Shown: positions 1-5,739, counted from the stretch's first letter. The stretch is DNA of 5,739 bases from Prevotellaceae bacterium (GCA_022508685.1 JAFLUS010000078.1:1-5739); one strand, 5' to 3'. The notes: generated by a model from the sequence alone, not told the origin. Program-made: numbers and translations.

Positions 1-13
1 CCGCACAACCTAT

Positions 14-55
14 AAAAAAGAATGCGCAGACCATCCATATTCCTCTCAGGTCTGC
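14..55 (-). terminator. Candidate intrinsic terminator of leftward RNA
   Basis: On the minus strand GCAGACC (49-55) and GGTCTGC (26-32) form a perfect 7-bp stem around a 16-nt loop. It is followed by GCATTC and a run of six T (14-19). The loop is longer than in a classic terminator and a few bases separate the stem from the T-run. The 5' half of this stem shares bases 52-55 with the closing stem of the larger fold, so the two cannot form completely at once. Confidence 0.4.
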
Positions 56-201
56 TACAACCTTCCACTTCCAATGGAGAAGTCTGCGCATAATACGCAT
101 ACTTCTTAGGAAGTGGATAATTGCTCTTATTCGGTTCGGGTAGCAGTTCGAGAGGAATTAGAGCCAAAATGTCTGTCGAAACGATAGCGATATCGCAACG
201 A
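14..201 (-). ncRNA. Candidate structured small RNA, 6S-like fold
   Basis: Seen on the minus strand: five perfect inverted-repeat pairs nest in order. They are 150-158 with 39-47 (9 bp), 140-146 with 52-58 (7 bp), 109-117 with 64-72 (9 bp), 101-106 with 78-83 (6 bp) and 96-99 with 85-88 (4 bp), with a 7-nt apical loop at 89-95. The 22 nt at 118-139 face only 5 nt at 59-63, which makes a large asymmetric bubble; AACC within it could still pair with GGTT at 59-62. A TAnnTTTG box lies upstream and a stem with a T-run lies downstream, giving a transcript of about 190 nt. Inference: a closing stem, internal bubble and long apical arm of this size recall 6S RNA, which binds RNA polymerase, but I cannot match a family consensus. 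The alternative is the leader and start of a leftward lipoprotein gene (open frame 1-100). The 5' end could also lie nearer 160, through processing or a second start. Confidence 0.5.
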
Positions 202-206
202 CGCTG

Positions 207-214
207 CAAAGATA
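207..214 (-). promoter_or_regulatory. Bacteroidota -7 box (TATCTTTG) for leftward transcript
   Basis: Read on the minus strand this is TATCTTTG followed by CA, an exact match to the Bacteroidota sigma-factor -7 consensus TAnnTTTG. Transcription should start near 200-202 and run left into the inverted-repeat region. The -33 element is weak: TTAG lies 22 nt upstream, where TTTG is expected at about 19-21 nt. A perfect 10-bp palindrome, GCGATATCGC, sits at 187-196 just inside the predicted transcript. Confidence 0.55.
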
Positions 215-262
215 GATATTTTTCTTTAATTACACGCTAAATGGTAGTTTTTTTGTGTCTTA

Positions 263-294
263 TTTCATTTGTTTCAGAAAAAGCAGTACTTTTG
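263..294 (+). promoter_or_regulatory. Candidate promoter of the RNA methyltransferase gene
   Basis: TACTTTTG at 287-294 matches the Bacteroidota -7 consensus TAnnTTTG. TTTC at 263-266, 20 nt upstream, is one base off the -33 element TTTG and is at the expected spacing. Transcription would start near 300 and give a leader of about 55 nt, rich in A-tracts, before the ATG at 356. The surrounding 215-330 stretch is strongly AT-rich. Confidence 0.45.
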
Positions 295-339
295 TAGTTG
301 AAAAAAATGGCAGAATAGCCAAAAAAAGTCAAGTAGGCT

Positions 340-347
340 TATCTTTG
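340..347 (+). promoter_or_regulatory. Second -7 box (TATCTTTG), 8 nt before the ATG
   Basis: TATCTTTG followed by CA is an exact match to TAnnTTTG and is the same octamer as the divergent minus-strand box at 207-214. It ends only 8 nt before the ATG at 356, so a transcript from it would start around 352-354 and be almost leaderless. I see no TTTG at 19-21 nt upstream, so its use is less certain than the motif match suggests. Confidence 0.4.
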
Positions 348-355
348 CATCACGT

Positions 356-1120
356 ATGTTGAGTAAAAACAAAATGAAATGGCTGCGCTCGTTGGAGATG
401 AAGAAACATCGGACGGCGGAGCAAGTGTTTGTGGCAGAAGGCCCCAAGGTCGTAGGCGATTTGCTGACGGCTGGCTTCGACTGCGTTTTTGCTGCCATGA
501 CGGAGACGTGCGGATTGCAGGGAAGACTGACGTGCGAAGTCTGTATGGTTTCGCAAGAAGAGTTGCAACGAATTAGTTTTGTAGAGACGCCGCAACAGGT
601 GTTGGCTGTGTTTCGCCAACCGCAATATGTGACCGATGTGAAGGTGGCGCAGACGGAGTTGTGCTTGGCTTTGGACGATGTGCAAAATCCGGGCAATCTC
701 GGAACGATTATCCGGTTGGCAGATTGGTTTGGCATCGAACACGTGTTCTGCTCACGCGGATGTGCCGATGTGTATAATCCGAAGACGGTGCAAGCCACGA
801 TGGGTGCATTGGCGCACGTGAAGGTGCACTATGTGGATTTGCCGCAGATGTTGGGCGATTTGTGTCATGGAAACGATGGAAATGTGCCGGTGTATGGAAC
901 ATTTCTCGATGGCGACAGCATCTATGCGACGGCGTTGCAGCAACGTGGCGTGATTGTGATGGGAAATGAGGGGAGAGGCGTATCGGCAGATGTGGAGCGA
1001 TACGTTACCGAACGGCTGTTGGTGCCGAATTTTCCTGCCGAACGGATGTCGACGGAATCGCTGAACGTGGCTATTGCGACAGCGGTTGTATGTGCTGAGT
1101 TCCGTCGGCGTGCGTTGTGA
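356..1120 (+). CDS. TrmH/SpoU-family RNA 2'-O-methyltransferase
   Basis: A SPOUT-class enzyme that transfers a methyl group from S-adenosylmethionine to a ribose 2'-OH in rRNA or tRNA; the exact target cannot be read from the sequence. Residues 1-95 fit the small N-terminal RNA-binding domain of the family, with the typical opening LSKNK and VFVAEGPKVV at 24-33. The SpoU catalytic domain follows with its three motifs: motif 1 at 108-122 (NPGNLGTIIRLA, conserved Arg120), motif 2 at 141-151 (NPKTVQATMGA), and motif 3 at 199-237 (VIVMGNEGRGVS, then ESLN). At 254 residues it is full length. The ATG at 356 is chosen because the conserved LSKN begins right after it; no Shine-Dalgarno is seen, as is usual in this phylum. 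It stands alone on the plus strand and its last 50 bp overlap a gene on the other strand. Family assignment is firm; the specific symbol (rlmB, trmH or other) is left open. Confidence 0.94.
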   Translation: MLSKNKMKWLRSLEMKKHRTAEQVFVAEGPKVVGDLLTAGFDCVFAAMTETCGLQGRLTCEVCMVSQEELQRISFVETPQQVLAVFRQPQYVTDVKVAQTELCLALDDVQNPGNLGTIIRLADWFGIEHVFCSRGCADVYNPKTVQATMGALAHVKVHYVDLPQMLGDLCHGNDGNVPVYGTFLDGDSIYATALQQRGVIVMGNEGRGVSADVERYVTERLLVPNFPAERMSTESLNVAIATAVVCAEFRRRAL

Positions 1121-1301
1121 TGTGATAGGGCTTCTGCTCTTTGAAGACGATGGTGCCTCCCAACCATTCGGTCATTTCTATTTCTCCTTCAAGCGGATAG
1201 TGATTGACAAGACGCGAACCGAACAATTCGATGACGTGGTTCGTGTAGATTGTGCCGTCGGGTAGGATGACCTGCTTGGCTGCAATGCGGCGTGGCATCA
1301 T
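1071..1301 (-). CDS. Small conserved-looking protein, unknown function
   Basis: 76 residues, no recognised domain, no signal peptide and no membrane segment. The central part, VILPDGTIYTNHVIEL and then a stretch ending TEWLGGTIVF, reads as a compact beta-rich domain. The opening alternation of hydrophobic residues with PDG resembles the N-terminal strands of some amidohydrolases, but no metal-binding motif is present, so no function is inferred. Reasons to call it real: its ATG overlaps the TGA of the upstream lipoprotein gene as ATGA (1298-1301), the standard arrangement for translational coupling in an operon, and its composition is protein-like although it runs into the 3' end of the opposing methyltransferase gene. 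Two adjacent ATG codons (1299-1301 and 1296-1298) could both serve; the first gives the overlap. It is the last gene of the leftward operon. Confidence 0.72.
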   Translation of the reverse strand: MMPRRIAAKQVILPDGTIYTNHVIELFGSRLVNHYPLEGEIEMTEWLGGTIVFKEQKPYHITTHADGTQHIQPLSQ

Positions 1302-2326
1302 TGGCGTGTGGCGTTTCGTGTGGAAGTTGCGGGACGTTGTTGCTGCTGTCCTTGCATGGGGCGTCGACGGCGTGGACCGATGGAGTTGGGTGTACGCACG
1401 TCGGGCGCATTCTTAATCTTGATGTTCTTCTTGGGCTGTTGTTGCTCAAGTTGCTCTTGCGGCGTGAGACGAGGCTGCTGCTTGTGCTGCGACGGAGCAG
1501 GAGTGGAGTCGGTCTGCAGCGTGTCGGTAGCCAACGTGTCGCTGACGGCAACCATCACCGAATCTTGCGGAACGTGCATTCGGACCAATGCGATGTTGTC
1601 GATGATGCACAGGTTCTTCGTATTCGGTTTTCCTTTATAATAGAAGAAACCGGAAACGCTCTCAATGGGGGCGTCGGTGTTTTGGGTGACTTCCAACTGG
1701 CGTGTGGCAGATGCGGTCACTGTTTCCACCTTGCTCACCACCTTGCCGTCGGTGCCGCGAACGATGATGCCCATGGTGAGGGCATATTCTCCGCTGTAGT
1801 CGCCTTCGTGCTTGAGATTGGCGCTGGCGTAGAGGCGCAGACGGTCGTGCGGACGGAAACTGGTGTCGGCTTTCATCGTGAATTGTTCCAAATTTAGAAG
1901 GTCGCGATGTCGCAGCACGATGACTTTGGAACCCGTCCAGATGTTCGTCGTATCGTTGTTGTTGGTGATGATTGCCGCCATTTCGTTGCTACCCGTCTGC
2001 AGTTGCAAGGCTTCGTGTTCAGCCGTGATTTCCTGCTTCAGTTCGCTGTAGATTTCTTTCAGCACTTCGGCGTGGGCATTGTACCACACGAGCGAACTGT
2101 CGAATTCGGCTGCCGTGATGCCGTGCTTGGCATATAGGGCATCGAGACATTCCTGTTCGCTCGGGCGTTCGTCGGCACGCATCATCATCCGCATTCCCTG
2201 TGTCTTGTGGTAGTCGTAGAGGACGCGCTTCATCTTTCTGCGCGACATGACGTTGTCGGGGCGATTGTCGCATCCGACGGCTGTCAGCAGCACAAAGACG
2301 ACAAGGAGAGCGGAGCGGAAACGCAT
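1298..2326 (-). CDS. DUF4296-type lipoprotein with Q/P/R-rich tail
   Basis: A predicted lipoprotein of 342 residues. Residues 1-18 form a signal peptide (MRFRSALLVVFVLLTAVG) with Cys19 as the acylated residue; the lipobox is AVGC, slightly off-consensus at -3. Residues 25-105 look like the helical DUF4296 domain found in Bacteroidota, with charged helices around RRKMKRVLYDYH and YSELKQEITAEHEALQ. Residues 125-252 are a beta-rich region ending LCIIDNIALVRM. From about 262 the chain becomes low-complexity, first T/D/S-rich, then Q-rich, and finally R/P/Q-rich (RRRRP at 319-323), probably disordered. The location is inferred to be the inner or outer membrane, facing the periplasm or surface. The function of the family is unknown to me. 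It starts 6 bp after lspA, whose product would cleave its signal peptide, and overlaps the next gene by 4 bp. Confidence 0.87.
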   Translation of the reverse strand: MRFRSALLVVFVLLTAVGCDNRPDNVMSRRKMKRVLYDYHKTQGMRMMMRADERPSEQECLDALYAKHGITAAEFDSSLVWYNAHAEVLKEIYSELKQEITAEHEALQLQTGSNEMAAIITNNNDTTNIWTGSKVIVLRHRDLLNLEQFTMKADTSFRPHDRLRLYASANLKHEGDYSGEYALTMGIIVRGTDGKVVSKVETVTASATRQLEVTQNTDAPIESVSGFFYYKGKPNTKNLCIIDNIALVRMHVPQDSVMVAVSDTLATDTLQTDSTPAPSQHKQQPRLTPQEQLEQQQPKKNIKIKNAPDVRTPNSIGPRRRRPMQGQQQQRPATSTRNATRQ

Positions 2327-2332
2327 GGCTGG

Positions 2333-2965
2333 TTAGTGCTTTTTGAGGAGTTTGGATGAGAATAGCAGCAGGGTGATGATGGAGCAACTGATGGCTGCAT
2401 CGGCAAAGTTGAAGATGGCGGAAAAGAATACGCAATGCTCACCGGCATTCGGCAGCAAGGGCACTTTGTCGAGCCAACTCCACTGCGGCATGTTCCATTC
2501 AAACAGCGGGAAGTAGAACATATCGACGACACGTCCGAGCATCATGCTGCTGTATCCCTCGCCCCATGGTACAAATTGGGCAACTGCATACGGAGCCGGT
2601 TGGTTGAAGATTTCGCCATAGAACAGGCAGTCGCAAACATTGCCCACATCGCCTGCCAAGATGAGGGAGAGGCAGACGATGAGGCCTGTGGATGCCTTGC
2701 GGTTGTGGATTTGCTTCCAGATAATCCATCCGATGACGGGAATCATCAGGATGCGGAAAGACGTCAGCAGATATTTACCGCCGAGTTCCCATCCGAATGC
2801 CATTCCGTTGTTCTCGATGAAGCGCAGTTGGAACCAACTGGTGACTTCAATGCTTTCGCCAAGATACATGTGGGTCTTTACCCACAGTTTGATGGCTTGG
2901 TCGATGGCAAGCACACACAGGATGATGGCAATGGACAGAAAGGTAAGTTTACGTTTGCGTGACAT
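2333..2965 (-). CDS. lspA: Lipoprotein signal peptidase II
   Basis: An inner-membrane aspartyl protease that removes the signal peptide from diacylglyceryl-modified prolipoproteins just before the lipobox cysteine; it is the target of globomycin. The 210 residues show four hydrophobic segments at roughly 7-27, 65-83, 93-113 and 178-203. Family landmarks: Asp22-Gln23 in the first helix, FIENNGMAFG at 49-58, GDVGN at 105-109, then VVDMF with Asp148 and FNFAD with Asp189. By comparison with E. coli and P. aeruginosa LspA, Asp148 and Asp189 should be the catalytic pair. About 41 residues separate them, against about 18 in E. coli, and a further insert lies between Asp112 and Asp148; this extra length is usual for Bacteroidota LspA and explains 210 rather than about 165 residues. 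It begins 27 bp after the ileS stop codon, with no clear ribosome-binding site, and sits 6 bp ahead of a lipoprotein gene. Confidence 0.95.
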   Translation of the reverse strand: MSRKRKLTFLSIAIILCVLAIDQAIKLWVKTHMYLGESIEVTSWFQLRFIENNGMAFGWELGGKYLLTSFRILMIPVIGWIIWKQIHNRKASTGLIVCLSLILAGDVGNVCDCLFYGEIFNQPAPYAVAQFVPWGEGYSSMMLGRVVDMFYFPLFEWNMPQWSWLDKVPLLPNAGEHCVFFSAIFNFADAAISCSIITLLLFSSKLLKKH

Positions 2966-2992
2966 AGATGCAGAGTTTTCAGAACGAATGAC

Positions 2993-5739
2993 TTACGCCT
3001 TCTTCACTTGGATGACGGCTTTGAAATCGTCGAACTCGATGGCATCGCCTTCGGGTGTTCCCAATGTGATGCTGTTCGCCAACACTTGTCCCTTGATGTA
3101 GTTGCCGTGGGTGTCGAGTGCGGTGCGGATTGCAGGAACGTCGGAGATGATGACCTCGATGCGGTCGGTGATTTCAAATCCGCTGCTCTTACGGAGTGCC
3201 TGAATTTGCTTCACGATTTTGCGGGCATTGCCTTCGTTCTTCAGTTCGTCGGTGATGGTGATGTCCAATGCGACGGTGAGCGAACCTTCATTCTGCACAC
3301 TCCATCCGGGGATGTCCTCGCTGATGATTTCCACATCTTCGAGTGCAATCTCCGCCGTTTGCCCATCGACAGGGAGGGCGATGCGTGCGGTCTGTTCCAA
3401 TTCAGCAATTTGCTCTTGCGTCATTGCCGACACGGCTTCGCTGACGACTTTCATCATTTTGCCAAACTTCTTGCCCATTGTGCGGAAGTTGCACTTCACT
3501 TTCTTTACCAACATACCGGCTCCGCCTTCAATGAATTGCAGTTCCTTTACGTTGACTTCGTCCAAAATCAGTTGTTTCATCCGTTCGACGTGTTCCTTCA
3601 TCTGTGCCGATTGCACGGGGATGGCGATAATGCCGAGCGGCTGGATAACGGCAATCTTTTCCTTTTTGCGGAGGGAGAGCACCATTGACGTGAGTTTCTG
3701 TGCCAGTTCCATCTGCGTTTCCAGTTCCTTGTCGATGAGCGCTTCGTCGGCTTTCGGGAATTGGGCGAGGTGTACTGATGTAGCCGTGTCGCGTCCGGTC
3801 ACGTCGATGAGGTCGTGGTAGAGGCGGTCGGCATAGAATGGTGCTATCGGTGCGATGAGTTTGGCGACGGTCTCCAAGCAAGTGTAGAGTGTCTGATATG
3901 CCGACAACTTATCTTCGTTCATTTCGCCAGCCCAGAACCGCTTGCGGTTGAGGCGGACGTACCAGTTCGAGAGGTTGTCGATGACGAAAGTCTGAATGGC
4001 TTGTCCGGCGTTCGTCGCATCGTAGTTCTGATAGTATTCGTCCACGCGCTTCACGAGCGAATGGAGTTCGCTCAATATCCAGCGGTCGATTTCGGGACGT
4101 TCGGCGTGAGGCACGTCAGTCTGCGAATAGTCGAAACCATCGACGTTGGCGTAGAGCGTGAAGAAGGCATATGTTTGGAACAATTTGCCAAAGAACGTTC
4201 GTGTCACTTCAGCAACGCCTGCGGGGTCGAACTTGAGGTCGTCCCATGGTTGTGAGTTCGTAATCATATACCAACGCACGGCGTCCGTTCCGTATTGGTC
4301 GATGCACTCAAACGGATTGATGACGTTGCCGAGGCGTTTCGACATCTTCACGCCATTCTTGTCGAGCACCAATCCGTTGCTGATGACGTTCTTGAACGCC
4401 ACAGAGTCGAACACCATCGTGGCGATGGCGTGGAGGGTGAAGAACCATCCGCGCGTCTGGTCCACACCTTCGGCAATGAAGTCAGCGGGATAGACGATGC
4501 GTTGGTCGAGCAGTTCCTTGTTTTCAAACGGATAGTGGATTTGGGCATAGGGCATCGCACCCGAATCGAACCACACGTCAATGAGGTCGGTTTCGCGGGT
4601 CAGCACATTGCCTTTGTCGCTCACCAAGACGATGTTGTCCACGTAGGGGCGGTGAAGGTCGATGCGGTCGTAGTTCTCCTGCGACATATCGCCGACGATG
4701 AAGCCCTGTTCCGCCAACGGGTTGTTGGGCATCACACCTGCCTTGACGGCTTTCTCTATTTCGTTGTACAATTCTTCGACGCTGCCGATGCACACTTCCT
4801 CATGTGTATCCTTGTTGCGCCAGATAGGCAGTGGCGTTCCCCAATAGCGCGAACGCGAGAGGTTCCAATCGTTGAGGTTTTCCAGCCATTTTCCGAAGCG
4901 TCCCGAACCGATGGTTTCGGGTTTCCATCCGATAGTCTTGTTGAGTTCCACCATCCGTTCCTTGCAAGCCGTGGAGCGGATGAACCACGAATCGAGCGGA
5001 TAATAGAGCACCGGTTTGTCCGTGCGCCAGCAGTGCGGATAGTTGTGCACGTGCTTCTCAATCTTGTATGCCGTTCCCGCCTGCTTCATCTCCATACATA
5101 TCACGATGTTGAGGTCTTCGGCTTTGGCGGCAGCCTGTTCGTTGTATTTTCCACCTTCGTTGTAGCGAGGGTCGTAGGCGTTCTTCACATAGTCGCCTGC
5201 GTGGTGGCTGTATTGGTCGGTATCGACGCAAGCAGCGACAAATTCGGGTGCCAATTCGTCGATGTCATAGTATTTACCCGTCAAGTCCACCATCGGGCGT
5301 GTCTCACCACCTCGGTTGATGAGGAAAAGCGAGGGAATGCCGGCAGCCTTTGCCACTTTGGCGTCGTCGGCACCGAAGGTCGGGGCAATGTGTACGATGC
5401 CCGTACCATCGTCGGTTGTTACATAGTCGCCCGGAATGATGCGGAATGCCTCGTCGCCCAGTTCGACGAAACGTTCGCTGCCGACGCTGAACATTTGTTC
5501 AGGATGTGCCTTGGCTGCTTGCTGTACGAAAGGTGCAGCATTGTCGTCCACTTTCTCGCAGGGCTTTATCCACGGCATCAGTTGGGCATACTTCAGTCCG
5601 ACGAGGTCGGTGCCTTTGTATCGTCCCACGACTTTGTAAGGGATGACCTTATCGCCTGCTTTATAAGCATCCAACGGGAGGTCGGCACCTTCGGGTTTCA
5701 AATATGCCGACAGGCGTGATTCAGCCATGACAACGCTTA
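2993..5739 (-). CDS. ileS: Isoleucyl-tRNA synthetase, type 2, N-terminus off window
   Basis: Charges tRNA-Ile with isoleucine in the cytoplasm and hydrolyses mischarged Val-tRNA. The frame stays open to the right edge: codons for S-V-V precede the Met at 5726-5728, so that Met (residue 1 in the numbering here) is internal and about 230-260 residues, including the HIGH motif, lie outside. Seen in order: CP1 editing domain with DDGTGIVHIAP and DD at 106-122; SRSRYWGTPLPIW at 291-303; DVWFDSG at 384-390; GVDQTRGWFF at 421-430; the ATP-binding loop KMSKR at 461-465; an anticodon-binding helical domain at about 545-720; and a C-terminal extension at about 730-911 ending ITDELKNEGNARKIVKQIQ and a beta-rich tail. 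KMSKR rather than KMSKS, this C-terminal domain, and the absence of a terminal Cys4 zinc site point to the eukaryote-like type 2 class, often associated with low mupirocin sensitivity. Visible part is intact; it is the most upstream operon gene in view. Confidence 0.97.
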   Translation of the reverse strand, partial: SVVMAESRLSAYLKPEGADLPLDAYKAGDKVIPYKVVGRYKGTDLVGLKYAQLMPWIKPCEKVDDNAAPFVQQAAKAHPEQMFSVGSERFVELGDEAFRIIPGDYVTTDDGTGIVHIAPTFGADDAKVAKAAGIPSLFLINRGGETRPMVDLTGKYYDIDELAPEFVAACVDTDQYSHHAGDYVKNAYDPRYNEGGKYNEQAAAKAEDLNIVICMEMKQAGTAYKIEKHVHNYPHCWRTDKPVLYYPLDSWFIRSTACKERMVELNKTIGWKPETIGSGRFGKWLENLNDWNLSRSRYWGTPLPIWRNKDTHEEVCIGSVEELYNEIEKAVKAGVMPNNPLAEQGFIVGDMSQENYDRIDLHRPYVDNIVLVSDKGNVLTRETDLIDVWFDSGAMPYAQIHYPFENKELLDQRIVYPADFIAEGVDQTRGWFFTLHAIATMVFDSVAFKNVISNGLVLDKNGVKMSKRLGNVINPFECIDQYGTDAVRWYMITNSQPWDDLKFDPAGVAEVTRTFFGKLFQTYAFFTLYANVDGFDYSQTDVPHAERPEIDRWILSELHSLVKRVDEYYQNYDATNAGQAIQTFVIDNLSNWYVRLNRKRFWAGEMNEDKLSAYQTLYTCLETVAKLIAPIAPFYADRLYHDLIDVTGRDTATSVHLAQFPKADEALIDKELETQMELAQKLTSMVLSLRKKEKIAVIQPLGIIAIPVQSAQMKEHVERMKQLILDEVNVKELQFIEGGAGMLVKKVKCNFRTMGKKFGKMMKVVSEAVSAMTQEQIAELEQTARIALPVDGQTAEIALEDVEIISEDIPGWSVQNEGSLTVALDITITDELKNEGNARKIVKQIQALRKSSGFEITDRIEVIISDVPAIRTALDTHGNYIKGQVLANSITLGTPEGDAIEFDDFKAVIQVKKA

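Noticed and set aside
1..215. Plus-strand transcript through the inverted repeats
   Set aside because: The repeats are symmetric, but only the minus strand has a TAnnTTTG box upstream and a stem with a T-run downstream in the right order.
240..335. A- and T-tracts as a phage attachment site or replication origin
   Set aside because: No direct repeats, integrase gene, DnaA-box cluster or tRNA end is visible. The tracts fit an ordinary AT-rich Bacteroidota promoter region.
274..798. 174-codon open frame on the minus strand across the methyltransferase start
   Set aside because: It overlaps the SpoU motifs on the plus strand, its product has no recognisable domain, and it would run through the methyltransferase promoter region.
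1292..1897. 201-codon open frame on the plus strand opposite the lipoprotein gene
   Set aside because: The Leu-, Gly- and Arg-rich translation mirrors the Q/P-rich tail on the other strand. The minus-strand gene has a signal peptide, a lipobox and tight operon spacing.
3008..3688. 226-codon plus-strand frame opposite the C-terminal part of ileS
   Set aside because: A shadow of the ileS frame; the C- and D-rich translation lacks any family pattern and no promoter precedes it.
4295..5719. 474-codon open frame on the plus strand opposite ileS
   Set aside because: It lies wholly antisense to an unmistakable isoleucyl-tRNA synthetase, and its V/H/F/D-rich translation is what the reverse complement of a GC-biased gene gives. 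No motif, promoter or start context supports it.

Overview
The window looks like a Bacteroidales chromosome, most likely Prevotella-like or a close relative. The evidence is a DUF4296-type lipoprotein beside lspA, an LspA with the long insert usual in this phylum, a type-2 isoleucyl-tRNA synthetase, promoter boxes of the Bacteroidota form TAnnTTTG, and gene starts without Shine-Dalgarno sequences. Everything coding reads as conserved housekeeping. The least expected material is in the roughly 355 bases at the left that carry no clear protein gene.

Layout. Bases 1-215 on the minus strand read as a small transcription unit: a TAnnTTTG box at 207-214, a nested set of inverted repeats at 39-158, and a stem plus T-run at 14-55. 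This resembles a free-standing structured RNA with 6S-like architecture (closing stem, asymmetric bubble, long apical hairpin). A short open frame at 1-100 that could be a lipoprotein N-terminus leaves some doubt. Bases 215-355 are AT-rich and hold promoter boxes for the rightward gene. A SpoU/TrmH-type RNA 2'-O-methyltransferase follows at 356-1120 (+).

The rest is one leftward operon read from the right edge: ileS (2993 to the edge, N-terminus missing), lspA (2333-2965), a DUF4296-type lipoprotein (1298-2326) and a 76-residue protein (1071-1301). Gaps are 27 bp, 6 bp and a 4-bp ATGA overlap, so the genes are probably co-transcribed, and the last pair is probably translationally coupled. The operon ends inside the 3' end of the methyltransferase gene, giving a 50-bp tail-to-tail coding overlap.

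Functionally, ileS charges tRNA-Ile, LspA cleaves the signal peptides of prolipoproteins, and the next gene encodes a predicted lipoprotein that LspA would process. I see no mobile element, CRISPR array, tRNA or rRNA. No new protein system is evident; the candidate novelty is the structured RNA with mutually exclusive pairings at the left edge.
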